Positions 7,818 to 16,320 of a stretch of DNA of 64,000 nt are shown piece after piece; the first letter of the stretch is position 1, and the number at the start of each line of letters is the position of its first letter. The stretch lies in the NCBI RefSeq assembly GCF_025961835.1, contig NZ_JAOQOK010000001.1, positions 2,604,001-2,668,000 on the forward strand. Direction: 5' to 3'. The stretch is from Sphingobium sp. B2D3C. Its GTDB lineage: Bacteria; Pseudomonadota; Alphaproteobacteria; Sphingomonadales; Sphingomonadaceae. Under the pieces are notes generated by a model. That model made no database searches. It was not told the origin of the DNA and worked only from the letters and a program-made list of their open reading frames with translations. Made by a program: the position numbers and the translations under genes.

Positions 7818-8708
7818 ATGGAGATCAATCCGCTTCATCCGCTGTTTGTAGCGGAACTCATCGGCGCTGACCTTTCCAGCGAGCCGGATCAGGCGCTGGT
7901 CGACCTCGTGGAAGAGGCGATGGCGCAATATGCGGTGCTCGTCATTCGCGGGCAGTCGCACATCGATGATGCGGATCACATTCGCTTCAGCCGGGCGTTC
8001 GGCCCGCTGGAATTGCCGCATGGCACGCGCTCTGATGGCGCCGCTCCCCGCAAGCGGATCAGCCCATTGCTGTACGATGCCTCCAATCTTCGGCTGGACG
8101 GAGAGATCATGGCGCCGGACGACAAGGCGGTCGCCAATAACAAGGGCAATGAGCTGTTCCACATGGACAGTTCCTTCCACGCCATGCCAACCAAATGGTC
8201 CCTCCTGCTCGGCCGCAGCGTCACCAGCGAGGGCGGTGAGACGGAGCTGGTCGATACCCGGGCCGTGTACGACGCGCTGCCCGAGGATGTGCGCCAAGGG
8301 GTCGAAGGCCGCGTGGCGGAACATAATGTCTGGATATCACGCCAGCGCATCGGCTTTGAGGGCACGATGGCGCTCAAGGAGATGTATCCGGCGGTCACCC
8401 ATGACATTGTTGGCCTGTCCGCGTCCGGCCGAAAGTGCCTCGTGATCGGCTCGCATGCGGACCATATCATCGGCATGGATGAAGCCGAGGGTCGCGCCTT
8501 GCTGGACGCCCTCGTCGCCTTCGCATCCCAGCCGCAATTTATCTACAGCCACCGGTGGCAGCAGGGAGACCTGCTCATCTGGGACAATCGGTGCACCCTG
8601 CATCGCGCCCGCCCGTTCGATTACTTCGGTGTGAAGCGCGACCTGCGTCGCTCGACCATTTGTGAATATGGCGAGGAAATGTCAGCGATCGAGGCGCGGC
8701 GGACCTGA
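7818..8708 (+). CDS. TauD/TfdA-family 2-oxoglutarate dioxygenase
   Basis: This 296-residue protein is a non-haem Fe(II)/2-oxoglutarate oxygenase. The metal triad is visible as His115 and Asp117 in FHMDSSFHAMP and His262 in CTLHRARPFDY, with arginines at 274-278 placed to bind 2-oxoglutarate. Relatives hydroxylate taurine, alkyl sulfates or phenoxyalkanoates next to a heteroatom, causing C-S or C-O cleavage; the substrate here is not deducible. The ATG at 7818 is preceded by GGGAG; an upstream in-frame start has no such site. A TonB receptor follows 200 bp downstream on the same strand, so it probably acts on an imported substrate. Confidence 0.88.
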   Translation: MEINPLHPLFVAELIGADLSSEPDQALVDLVEEAMAQYAVLVIRGQSHIDDADHIRFSRAFGPLELPHGTRSDGAAPRKRISPLLYDASNLRLDGEIMAPDDKAVANNKGNELFHMDSSFHAMPTKWSLLLGRSVTSEGGETELVDTRAVYDALPEDVRQGVEGRVAEHNVWISRQRIGFEGTMALKEMYPAVTHDIVGLSASGRKCLVIGSHADHIIGMDEAEGRALLDALVAFASQPQFIYSHRWQQGDLLIWDNRCTLHRARPFDYFGVKRDLRRSTICEYGEEMSAIEARRT

Positions 8709-8909
8709 TCAGCGCCGCCGTGGGGGGTCGATATGCACAAGCTGAATAACGGTTATCGCCGCGCCCTCATGGCCGCTGTTCATGAGCGATGATATCCGCC
8801 CATCGTTGGATCGACACGCCGCCGGCTCGTCAGCCGCGGCCCACGCGCCAGCCAAGCTACCGCCCAAAGAGCGGCGCTTAGAGTAGCAGCGATTTCAAGG
8901 GAGAGTGAT

Positions 8910-11231
8910 ATGGGGCTCAAGACGATTTTTGGTTGTTCTGCATCGGCAGCCGTGCTGGCAAGCCTGTGCGTCGCGGCGCCTGCCGTCGCGCAGGATGCGG
9001 CCGGGACGGCCAGAACCGACGGTGACATCGTGGTGACGGCGCGCTTCCGCGAGGAACGCCTGCAGACCGTGCCGATCGCCATCACCGCCGTCACCGGCGA
9101 CGAACTGGTGGCGCGCGATGCGCGGGACGTAACCGCATTGTCCAACACCACGCCGAACATCTATCTGCGGGAAGGCAGCGCTGCCTTTGGCAAGTCGCTC
9201 CAGTCGACCATCCGTGGCATCGGCGAGTCCGACTATCAGTTCACCATCGAGCCTGCGATCGGCGTCTATGTTGACGACGTGTATCACGGCACGGTGTTCG
9301 GCGGCGTGCTTGGCCTGCTCGATCTGGAACGCGCGGAAGTTCTGCGCGGTCCGCAGGGCACGCTGTTCGGCAAGAACTCGCTCGGCGGTGCGCTGCGCCT
9401 CGTTTCCAAGCAGGCGACCGGCAGCAACACCGGCTATGTCGAGGCGACCGCAGGCAGCTACGACCGCATGGACGTGCGCGGCGCGTTCGATGCATCGCTC
9501 ATCAAGGACCGCGTCTTCCTGCGCGTTTCGGGCGCCTCGCTGAGCCGCGAGGGCTATATGTCCGTGCTGGACTTCGCCTGCGCCAACCCCGGCAGCACCG
9601 GCGCGGGCACGGCGCCGCTGTCCTACCTGCTGCGTCAGAGAACGACGGAATCCGGATGCGAGGCCGGCAAGCTCGGCAACATCAACACCAAGGCGGCGCG
9701 GGCCTCTCTGCGCGCGCTGGTGAGCGATGATCTCGAAGTGACCGTGACGGGCGATTATTCCCGCGATCATACGGCGCAGAGCGCTTACAAGCTGCTCACC
9801 ATCAGCCCGACGCTGACGTCATACAATGCCACCATCGGCGTGCCGCTGTACGGGATTCCCTACGACAGCCGCTTCATCACCAACTCGCCCTACACGACCT
9901 ATGCCGCCTATCAGCCCGGCCGCAACGGTCTGGCGCTGCCCAATGAGAGCAATCTCGATCAGTGGGGCATCACCGGCAAGATCGACTGGAAGCTCGGCGA
10001 GAATATCAGCCTCACCTCGATCACGGCGTGGCGGAAATATGACGGCTTCTTCGGGCGCGATGGCGATGGCTCGCCGATGGACCTGGGCGGCAGCGCGGAG
10101 ACTCTGGGCCACCACCAGTTCAGCCAGGAAGTCCGCCTGTCCGGCCTGATGATGGATAACCGGCTGGATTGGACCCTGGGCGGCTATTATTACACGGCGA
10201 CCGGCAATTATGACAGCTGGGTCTACTTCGCCACGCTCAACCTGACCCAGTTCACCAAGGATATCTCGAAGAGCAAGAACTACTCGGCCTTCGCGCATGT
10301 CGCCTTTGCGCTCACCGATCAGCTCAAGCTGAACGGTGGCCTGCGCTACAGCAACGAGAAGAAGGACTATGTGTTCGACCGTCTCTATTACGAGACCGGC
10401 ACGCGGCCCTTCGCTTACACCACGGCCGATGTCGCCTATGATCGTGTCGACTATCGCGTCGGTCTGGACTTCAAGGCCAGCGAAGACGTGTTCCTTTACG
10501 GCTCGGTTTCCAGCGGCTTCCGCTCGGGTGGCTTCAATCCTCGTCCGCTCAGCGCGGCGCAGGTTACTGCGGTGTTGCCGGAAACGGTGACGTCCTACGA
10601 GCTGGGCGCGAAGCTCAACGTGCTGGATCGCGCCGTGCAGGCCAATTTCGCGGTCTTCCAAACGGACTTCACCAACCGTCAGGTCACCGCCATCGTGCCG
10701 GATCTCAACGGCGTTCCCAACTCGCTGCGCACCAATGCCGGCACCGCCCGCATTCGCGGCGTGGAAGCGGAGGTAACGGCGCGCCCTGCGCAGGGCCTGA
10801 CCCTGAACGGCATGCTCGGCTATAACAAGTTCGACTATACCGATCTCGGGGCGGCAGCAGCGGTTCCGAACGGCCCCTGCCCGACCTGCGAACCGGTCGG
10901 TGCCCCGGCGTTCAACTATGCCGTCGCGGCGCAGTATGACATCGACCTGGGTTCCGCCGGCGATGTGAGCCTGCGGGCCGACTGGAACTGGCGCAGCCGC
11001 ATCTGGTACGATCTGCGCAACACGCTCAGCCAGTCACAGCCGGGCTATGGCCTGCTTGGGGCGCGAGTAAGCTGGCAGCCGGATGCGAGCGGGCTGACGC
11101 TATCGGCGTCGGTCAGCAACCTGACCGATACCTTCTATTATACCGGCATTGGCCCGACCTCGACGGCCGGCATCCAGGCCACCCCGTCCAGACCGCGCGA
11201 GTGGGCCGTCACTGCCCGCTACGAGTTCTGA
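8910..11231 (+). CDS. TonB-dependent outer-membrane receptor 1
   Basis: This 773-residue receptor has a signal peptide ending AAPAVAQ, a plug domain (IVVTARFREERLQTVPIAIT; VLRGPQGTLFGKNSLGGALR) and a long beta-barrel ending in the aromatic terminus ARYEF. The ribosome site AAGGGAGAG precedes the ATG. It takes up an unknown, probably aromatic or organosulfur, compound using TonB energy. It is followed by a strong terminator, so it forms a unit with, at most, the dioxygenase upstream. The 201 bp before it hold a perfect small palindrome ATAAC-G-GTTAT (8746-8756) that may be an operator. Confidence 0.93.
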   Translation: MGLKTIFGCSASAAVLASLCVAAPAVAQDAAGTARTDGDIVVTARFREERLQTVPIAITAVTGDELVARDARDVTALSNTTPNIYLREGSAAFGKSLQSTIRGIGESDYQFTIEPAIGVYVDDVYHGTVFGGVLGLLDLERAEVLRGPQGTLFGKNSLGGALRLVSKQATGSNTGYVEATAGSYDRMDVRGAFDASLIKDRVFLRVSGASLSREGYMSVLDFACANPGSTGAGTAPLSYLLRQRTTESGCEAGKLGNINTKAARASLRALVSDDLEVTVTGDYSRDHTAQSAYKLLTISPTLTSYNATIGVPLYGIPYDSRFITNSPYTTYAAYQPGRNGLALPNESNLDQWGITGKIDWKLGENISLTSITAWRKYDGFFGRDGDGSPMDLGGSAETLGHHQFSQEVRLSGLMMDNRLDWTLGGYYYTATGNYDSWVYFATLNLTQFTKDISKSKNYSAFAHVAFALTDQLKLNGGLRYSNEKKDYVFDRLYYETGTRPFAYTTADVAYDRVDYRVGLDFKASEDVFLYGSVSSGFRSGGFNPRPLSAAQVTAVLPETVTSYELGAKLNVLDRAVQANFAVFQTDFTNRQVTAIVPDLNGVPNSLRTNAGTARIRGVEAEVTARPAQGLTLNGMLGYNKFDYTDLGAAAAVPNGPCPTCEPVGAPAFNYAVAAQYDIDLGSAGDVSLRADWNWRSRIWYDLRNTLSQSQPGYGLLGARVSWQPDASGLTLSASVSNLTDTFYYTGIGPTSTAGIQATPSRPREWAVTARYEF

Positions 11232-11251
11232 CCGGACGATGAAAGTTCAGG

Positions 11252-11279
11252 TCCGGGGCCGTCACAGGCCCCGGATTTT
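11252..11279 (+). terminator. Intrinsic terminator after TonB receptor 1
   Basis: A perfect 9-bp stem TCCGGGGCC/GGCCCCGGA with loop GTCACA is followed by TTTT. It separates the receptor from the sulfurtransferase group. Confidence 0.85.
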
Positions 11280-11348
11280 GCCTGACCGGCACAACAGCAT
11301 GGCGACGCATCGCAAAACACGGGTCGCCCGGCATCGATGAGGACCGCT

Positions 11349-12206
11349 ATGGACAATCTGGTTTCCACTCAATGGCTCGCCGAGCAGCTTGGCGCTCCCG
11401 ATCTCTGCATCGTCGATGCGACGCGGCACCATTTCGAGCCGGAGCGGCAGTCCGCGAGCGAGTATGAAGCCGGACACATCCCCGGCGCGGTGTTTCTCGA
11501 TCTGCTCCATCTGGTCGATGCCGCCTCCCCCATCGATAACACGATGCCGCAGGCGGAGCAGTTTTCGGCCCGGATGCGCGAGCTGGGCATTTCTGCCGAT
11601 CAGCGCATCGTCATCTATGATGACAGCGTGGTGAAGACGGCGGCGCGGGCCTGGTTCATGTTCCGTATATACGGCCTGCCGAACGTGGCCATGCTCGATG
11701 GCGGTCTGGCGAAATGGAAGGCCGAGGGGCGGCCACTCGCGAGCGGAATCGAGACGCGGACGCCGAGCACCTTCACGGCGTCGTTCGATGCGGCGCGCCT
11801 GCGCGACAAGGCCGACGTTCTGCGCAACATCGAGGACAAGACCGCCCAGCATATCGACGGCCGCGGCGCTGCCCACTTCAGCGGCGCGGATGAAGACCCC
11901 AATCCCGCCGTTGCGTCCGGACATGTGCCCGGCTCGATCAACGTGCCCTTCTGGGATCTGTTCGAGGCGGACGGGACATTCAAGAGCGACGAAACGCTCA
12001 GGGGCGTGTTCGCGAACGCCGGCGTCGACCTCTCCAAGCCGATCATCACCAGTTGCGGTGGCGGTGTCGTCGCCTGCGCGCTTGCCCTCGCCCTGGAGCG
12101 GATCGGCAAGGAGGACGTCGCGCTTTATGACGGAAGCTGGACGGAATGGGGCGCAGACCCGGCCCTGCCCAAGGCCAAAGGCCCCGCTAAACCTACTCCC
12201 GCCTGA
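11349..12206 (+). CDS. Sulfurtransferase (3-mercaptopyruvate/thiosulfate type, two rhodanese domains)
   Basis: This 285-residue enzyme has two tandem rhodanese domains. The N-terminal one carries the EYEAGHIPGAVFLD signature, and the C-terminal one has SGHVPGSINVPF and the active loop TSCGGGVVACALAL with catalytic Cys236. The loop CGGGV is nearer to mercaptopyruvate sulfurtransferases (CGSGV) than to thiosulfate rhodaneses (CRKGV). It moves sulfane sulfur from a donor to a thiol acceptor. The second ATG (11349) is chosen because GAGGA lies 5-10 bases before it. It leads a three-gene co-directional group with a glutathione transferase and a persulfide-dioxygenase-type protein, which suggests that glutathione persulfide is its product. 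Confidence 0.85.
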   Translation: MDNLVSTQWLAEQLGAPDLCIVDATRHHFEPERQSASEYEAGHIPGAVFLDLLHLVDAASPIDNTMPQAEQFSARMRELGISADQRIVIYDDSVVKTAARAWFMFRIYGLPNVAMLDGGLAKWKAEGRPLASGIETRTPSTFTASFDAARLRDKADVLRNIEDKTAQHIDGRGAAHFSGADEDPNPAVASGHVPGSINVPFWDLFEADGTFKSDETLRGVFANAGVDLSKPIITSCGGGVVACALALALERIGKEDVALYDGSWTEWGADPALPKAKGPAKPTPA

Positions 12207-12273
12207 GCGGACGGCAGCAGACTTCCCCCCGAACAAACCCCGCCACGCCCCCCGGCCGGCGAAAGAGAGTGCC

Positions 12274-13023
12274 ATGACCCAGACCAACCCCATCCGCATC
12301 TACGACCTCAATCTCGTCACCGGCGCGACGATCAGCCCGTTCTGCTGGCAGGCCAAATATGCCGTGGCCCACAAGGGGCTGGAGGCCGAGATGAGCGAGG
12401 GGGGATTTACCTCGCTCTCGCGCCGCACGGGCGGCCGCACCGATTTCCATCCCGGCATCAGCGATGGCGACACATGGGTGTTCGAGAGCCTGCGCAGCGG
12501 CGATTTCGTCGTCGCGGATTATCTCGACCGCGCCTATCCCGACCGACCGATGCTGTTCCGCAATGCGGACCATCATGACTATGTGAAGTTCCTGGATACC
12601 TGGCTGTGGGCCACCGCGATCAAGCCTTGGTTCCAATGCTACATCCTCGACTATCACGATCTCTCCCTGCCGGAAGATCGCCCCTATGTGCGCGAAAGCC
12701 GCGAGCGGGATTTTCTGGGCGGACGCACGCTGGAGGACGCGCAGGCCGGACGGGAAGAGCGCCTGCCGCTGGTCGTGCCGCAGCTGGAGCCGCTACGCGA
12801 AGTGCTGCGCGAGCGCAGCTGGCTCGGCGGTGAGGCGCCGGACTTTGCCGATTATTCCGCGCTCTCCATCTTCCTGTGGGCCGCCTCCGTCGCGAAGACG
12901 CCGCCCCTCCCCGAGGATGATTTCCTGCGCGACTGGTATGAGCGCGGCTGCGATCTGTTCGGCGGCATCGGTCGCCATCCCGGCCTGCATTCGATCTTCG
13001 GCCTGAAGATGCCGGCCGCCTGA
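12274..13023 (+). CDS. ligE: LigE-family glutathione S-transferase (beta-etherase-like)
   Basis: This 249-residue protein has a thioredoxin-fold N-terminal domain (YDLNLVTGATISPFCWQ) and an all-helical C-terminal domain. From memory it tracks Sphingobium LigE closely in several blocks, including PWFQCYILDYHDLSLPEDR, FLGGRTLEDAQAGREERLPL and NFADYSAL-like FADYSALSIFLWAASVAKTP. LigE cleaves beta-aryl ethers of lignin dimers with glutathione. The protein ends shortly after GLHSIFGLKMPAA, about 30 residues before the end of LigE, so the C-terminal tail is missing. No LigD, LigF or LigG homologue is visible nearby, so the true substrate may not be a lignin dimer. GAAAGAGAG precedes the start. Confidence 0.83.
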   Translation: MTQTNPIRIYDLNLVTGATISPFCWQAKYAVAHKGLEAEMSEGGFTSLSRRTGGRTDFHPGISDGDTWVFESLRSGDFVVADYLDRAYPDRPMLFRNADHHDYVKFLDTWLWATAIKPWFQCYILDYHDLSLPEDRPYVRESRERDFLGGRTLEDAQAGREERLPLVVPQLEPLREVLRERSWLGGEAPDFADYSALSIFLWAASVAKTPPLPEDDFLRDWYERGCDLFGGIGRHPGLHSIFGLKMPAA

Positions 13024-13084
13024 ACAAATCCGGACCGTGTACGGCCGGTTCGCCGGCTGTCCGCGCCCATTCGAGATCAAACCG

Positions 13085-13969
13085 ATGACGATAGGCCAGA
13101 CGCGCGGCGGTCCCCGGATCGCCGCCTTTTTCCATGAGCCGAGCTTTACCGTCAGCTATGTCGTGCATGATCCGGCCTCCCGGCAGGCGGCGATCATCGA
13201 CAGCGTGCTGGATTTCGATCCGGCCTCCGGGCGCACCGCGTTCACCTCGGCCGATACCATCACAGCCCATGTGGTCGAAGCCGGACTGACGGTGGCGTGG
13301 CATCTGGAAACCCATATCCATGCCGATCATCTCTCCGCAGCGCCCTATCTGCAGGCGAGGCTCGGCGGCCAGTTGGCGGTCAGCCGCGCGATCATCACCG
13401 TGCAGGCGCTGTTCGGGCGGCTGTTCAATGCCGGCAGCGATTTCGCGCGGGATGGCTCGCAGTTCGACCGGCTGCTCGAGGATGGTGACAGCCTGCCCTT
13501 GGGCAATCTCGACTGCCAGGTTCTGCATGTGCCCGGCCACACCCCAGCTGACCTCGCCTTTCTCATCGGCGATGCTGCCTTTGTCGGCGACACGCTGTTC
13601 ATGCCGGATTACGGCACGGCACGCGCGGACTTCCCCGGTGGGGATGCGCGCACCCTGTTCCGCTCGATCCGCCGCCTCCTCGCCCTGCCCGCCGAGACGC
13701 GCCTGTTCCTCTGCCATGATTACAAGGCACCCGGTCGGGACAGCTTCTGCTGGGAGACCACTGTGGCAGCCCAGCGCGCGGCGAACATCCATGTGCGGGA
13801 CGGCATCGATGAGGAGAGTTTCGTCGCGATGCGCGAGGCCCGCGACAGGTCGCTTGCCATGCCTCAGCTCCTGATGCCATCCATTCAGGTGAACATGCAG
13901 GGTGGCCATCTGCCAGCGCCGGAAAGCAATGGCGTGCGCTACCTCAAGATTCCCATCGACGCCTTTTGA
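13085..13969 (+). CDS. Persulfide-dioxygenase-type metallo-beta-lactamase-fold hydrolase
   Basis: This 294-residue protein carries the ETHE1/persulfide-dioxygenase metal motif THIHADHLS (residues 76-84), a HVPGHTPAD histidine, an FVGDTLF aspartate and a LCHDYK histidine. Known members oxidise glutathione persulfide to glutathione and sulfite with O2; the wider family also includes glyoxalase II, which is less likely given the neighbours. It lies 61 bp after the LigE-like GST and probably shares its transcript. It ends 18 bp from the convergent PQQ dehydrogenase. Confidence 0.8.
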   Translation: MTIGQTRGGPRIAAFFHEPSFTVSYVVHDPASRQAAIIDSVLDFDPASGRTAFTSADTITAHVVEAGLTVAWHLETHIHADHLSAAPYLQARLGGQLAVSRAIITVQALFGRLFNAGSDFARDGSQFDRLLEDGDSLPLGNLDCQVLHVPGHTPADLAFLIGDAAFVGDTLFMPDYGTARADFPGGDARTLFRSIRRLLALPAETRLFLCHDYKAPGRDSFCWETTVAAQRAANIHVRDGIDEESFVAMREARDRSLAMPQLLMPSIQVNMQGGHLPAPESNGVRYLKIPIDAF

Positions 13970-13987
13970 CAGCGCCGTTCAGTCAGG

Positions 13988-15751
13988 TCACTTCTTCGCC
14001 GGCAGCTTGAACACGAAGATCGAGTTGCCCGCGCCGGAGGGCAGCGGTGTCTCCGGAAAGGCCGCCGCAATGGAACTGGCCGAAACACTATAGCCGGTCG
14101 GGACGACCAGATATTGCTCGCCATCCAGCTCATAAGTCATCGGCGAGCCGCCGACCGGCGCATTGAGCCGCTGCTGCCAGAGGACCGCACCGGTCTTCTG
14201 GTCCCAGGCCTTGACGAAGCGGCCGGCATCGCCGCCGATCACCAGCCCGCCGCCGGTCGCCAGCAGCGAGGATGTCGGGACGGTGCGCTGCCGCGCCTTC
14301 CAGCCCTCAACGCTCGGCTTGCGCGCGCCGATATTGATTGCCTCGACCAGTCCCGCATCCGTCACGCCTTCAGGCAAGGTGCGCGGCCCAAACTTCATGG
14401 ACGCGATGATGTTGCCGGCCGTGAACTTGGTCTGCGTTGCCGAGATGGTATTGCACGCCTCGGTCAGCGGTACATAGAATTGCCCGGTGAGCGGGCTATA
14501 GGCGCCGGCCTGCCACAATTTCCCACCGGAAATCGACGTGCAGATATCCACTTCCTCGCCCAGCGCCTTGATGATCATCGCCTCATTGGGATGAACCGTC
14601 CCGTCCGGATCGATGCGCGAGACGGCATTCTGGAACACCGTGTCCTTCGACCAAAGATATTTCCCCGTGTCGCGGTCCAGCGCGAAGAAGATGCCGTTCT
14701 TGCCCGCCACGGAGATCATCAGGCGACGCATCTTGCCGCCCTCCGGCACATCGACCAGCACGCGCTCGAAGGGGCTGTCCAGATCCCAGTTGTCGCGGGG
14801 GAGATGCTGGTAATACCATTTGATCTTGCCGGTATCGGCATCGATTGCCAGCGTCGAATTGGTGTAGAGGACGTTGCCCTTGCCGGTGCCGCGGATCAGC
14901 TCCGAATAAGGGCCGGGGCCGCCGGTGCCCCAGAAGGTGGTGTTCGTCCGCGGATCGTAGGAGCCGGTTGCCCAGGGCGTGCCGCCCCAGCGATTGGCCG
15001 GCGGCACCGCGCCCCAGCTCTGGCCCTGCGCCGGATTAGCGGGATCATCGATGGTGTTGACTCGCCACAGCTCCTTGAGCGTCTCGAAGTCGTGCGCCAT
15101 GATGTAGCAGCCGCCGGCCGAACCGGCGGTCGAGCAGCCCGAAATCGCCGAGATGATCTTGCCGTTCACGACGAGCGGACCGACCGTGTAGCTATAGCCC
15201 TTGCGGTAATCGAGAGCCTGCACCTCGCGGCGGACCTCGCCCGTCCGCGCGTCCAATATAATGATGCGCGCATCGACCGTGGTGAGCACCACGCTGTCCT
15301 CATAGAGCGCGATGGAGTTCTTCTGGCGGCGGCTTTGATAGGCTTGATAGCTCCAGTCGGCGGGAATCTTGGCGAGGGCCGGGCGATATTCCCAGATCAG
15401 GTCGCCTGTGCGGGCATCGAGCGCCTGCACGATATTGTTGTTGGTCTGCAGGAAGAGGATGCCATCGTGCATCAGCGGCGCCGTTTCCTGCACGCCCACA
15501 TCAGCCATCGGCCAGGCCCAGACGAGCTGCAACTTGCCGACTGTCTCGCGGTCGATCTGCGCGAGCGGGCTATATCCCTGATTGTCGATCGTGCGACGCC
15601 AGGAGAGCCACTCGCTTGCGGGCGGATCGCGCAGCATCTGGTCGGTGACCGGCTCGTAGCGCGCCCTCACGCCTTGCGCGTGGGAAGGCACTGAAAGGCC
15701 TGCCAAGGCAAAAGCGGCACAGGTCATTGCAGCAAGGGAAGGCTTGCTCAT
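13988..15751 (-). CDS. PQQ-dependent alcohol dehydrogenase (periplasmic quinoprotein)
   Basis: This 587-residue protein has a cleavable signal peptide (ALAGLSVPSHAQG) and the eight-bladed beta-propeller tryptophan-docking repeats of quinoproteins, such as QALDARTGDLIWEYRP, IDADTGKIKWYYQH and AWDQKTGAVLWQQ. The DNWDLDSP segment matches the catalytic Asp region. It should oxidise an alcohol or aldehyde in the periplasm and pass electrons to a c-type cytochrome, encoded 37 bp upstream in the same operon. There is no fused C-terminal haem domain, so it is a separate-cytochrome type. GGAG precedes the chosen ATG at 15751. Confidence 0.9.
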   Translation of the reverse strand: MSKPSLAAMTCAAFALAGLSVPSHAQGVRARYEPVTDQMLRDPPASEWLSWRRTIDNQGYSPLAQIDRETVGKLQLVWAWPMADVGVQETAPLMHDGILFLQTNNNIVQALDARTGDLIWEYRPALAKIPADWSYQAYQSRRQKNSIALYEDSVVLTTVDARIIILDARTGEVRREVQALDYRKGYSYTVGPLVVNGKIISAISGCSTAGSAGGCYIMAHDFETLKELWRVNTIDDPANPAQGQSWGAVPPANRWGGTPWATGSYDPRTNTTFWGTGGPGPYSELIRGTGKGNVLYTNSTLAIDADTGKIKWYYQHLPRDNWDLDSPFERVLVDVPEGGKMRRLMISVAGKNGIFFALDRDTGKYLWSKDTVFQNAVSRIDPDGTVHPNEAMIIKALGEEVDICTSISGGKLWQAGAYSPLTGQFYVPLTEACNTISATQTKFTAGNIIASMKFGPRTLPEGVTDAGLVEAINIGARKPSVEGWKARQRTVPTSSLLATGGGLVIGGDAGRFVKAWDQKTGAVLWQQRLNAPVGGSPMTYELDGEQYLVVPTGYSVSASSIAAAFPETPLPSGAGNSIFVFKLPAKK

Positions 15752-15788
15752 TATAAACTCCATATCTGAGCAACCGGGTGCGGCAGGA

Positions 15789-16310
15789 TCACTTCACGCT
15801 CGGCAGTGTCTTGCCCCAGGTGTAGGCTTGCGGCACGGCCTCAGGCGCTTCGTGTAGGGCGCTTGATGCAGAGGGCGCCGCGCTGCCATGCGCGCCGGCA
15901 ATGGCTGCAAGGGACATGCCCTTCATCGCTTGCGGATCCCCGACCAGCGGCGCTGTGCCGGCGCGGGCCCCGTTCGCCTTCAGGATATAGGCGACGATGT
16001 TCAGATAATCCTGCTCGGCAAGTCGCCCGGGCGCCTGCGGCGGCATTGCTGTGCTGATGTAGGTATATAGCCCTGCCACCGTGTCGAAATTCTGCATCAC
16101 ATCCGTGCCGACAAGGCCGGGCGCATTGGAACCGCGCAGTTCCGCGCCGTGGCACATCGCGCACTGGCTGTTATAGGCCTTCTCGCCCGCGCTCGCCTGC
16201 TCGGCCGTGAACACGGTCACGGCCGGTTTGCTGGCGGCAATCGTGGAGACTGCGAGAACCACAGCCGCGAGGGACACAGCCGATATCCGGACGAGATCTG
16301 TTCGGCTCAT
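15789..16310 (-). CDS. c-type cytochrome, electron acceptor of the PQQ dehydrogenase
   Basis: This 173-residue secreted protein has an N-terminal signal helix (residues 8-27) and one haem site C50-AM-C53-H54. The likely axial Met is Met89 in STAMPPQAPGRL. It belongs to the short class I cytochromes that accept electrons from quinoprotein dehydrogenases. The C-terminal third is Ala/Pro-rich and poorly conserved-looking. It sits between the MFS gene (10 bp gap) and the dehydrogenase (37 bp gap), forming one operon. Confidence 0.88.
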   Translation of the reverse strand: MSRTDLVRISAVSLAAVVLAVSTIAASKPAVTVFTAEQASAGEKAYNSQCAMCHGAELRGSNAPGLVGTDVMQNFDTVAGLYTYISTAMPPQAPGRLAEQDYLNIVAYILKANGARAGTAPLVGDPQAMKGMSLAAIAGAHGSAAPSASSALHEAPEAVPQAYTWGKTLPSVK

Positions 16311-16320
16311 GGTTCTGCCC

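Noticed and set aside
7818..8708. Taurine dioxygenase TauD in the strict sense
   Set aside because: The metal triad fits the family, but there are no tau transport genes and the substrate pocket cannot be read from sequence alone.
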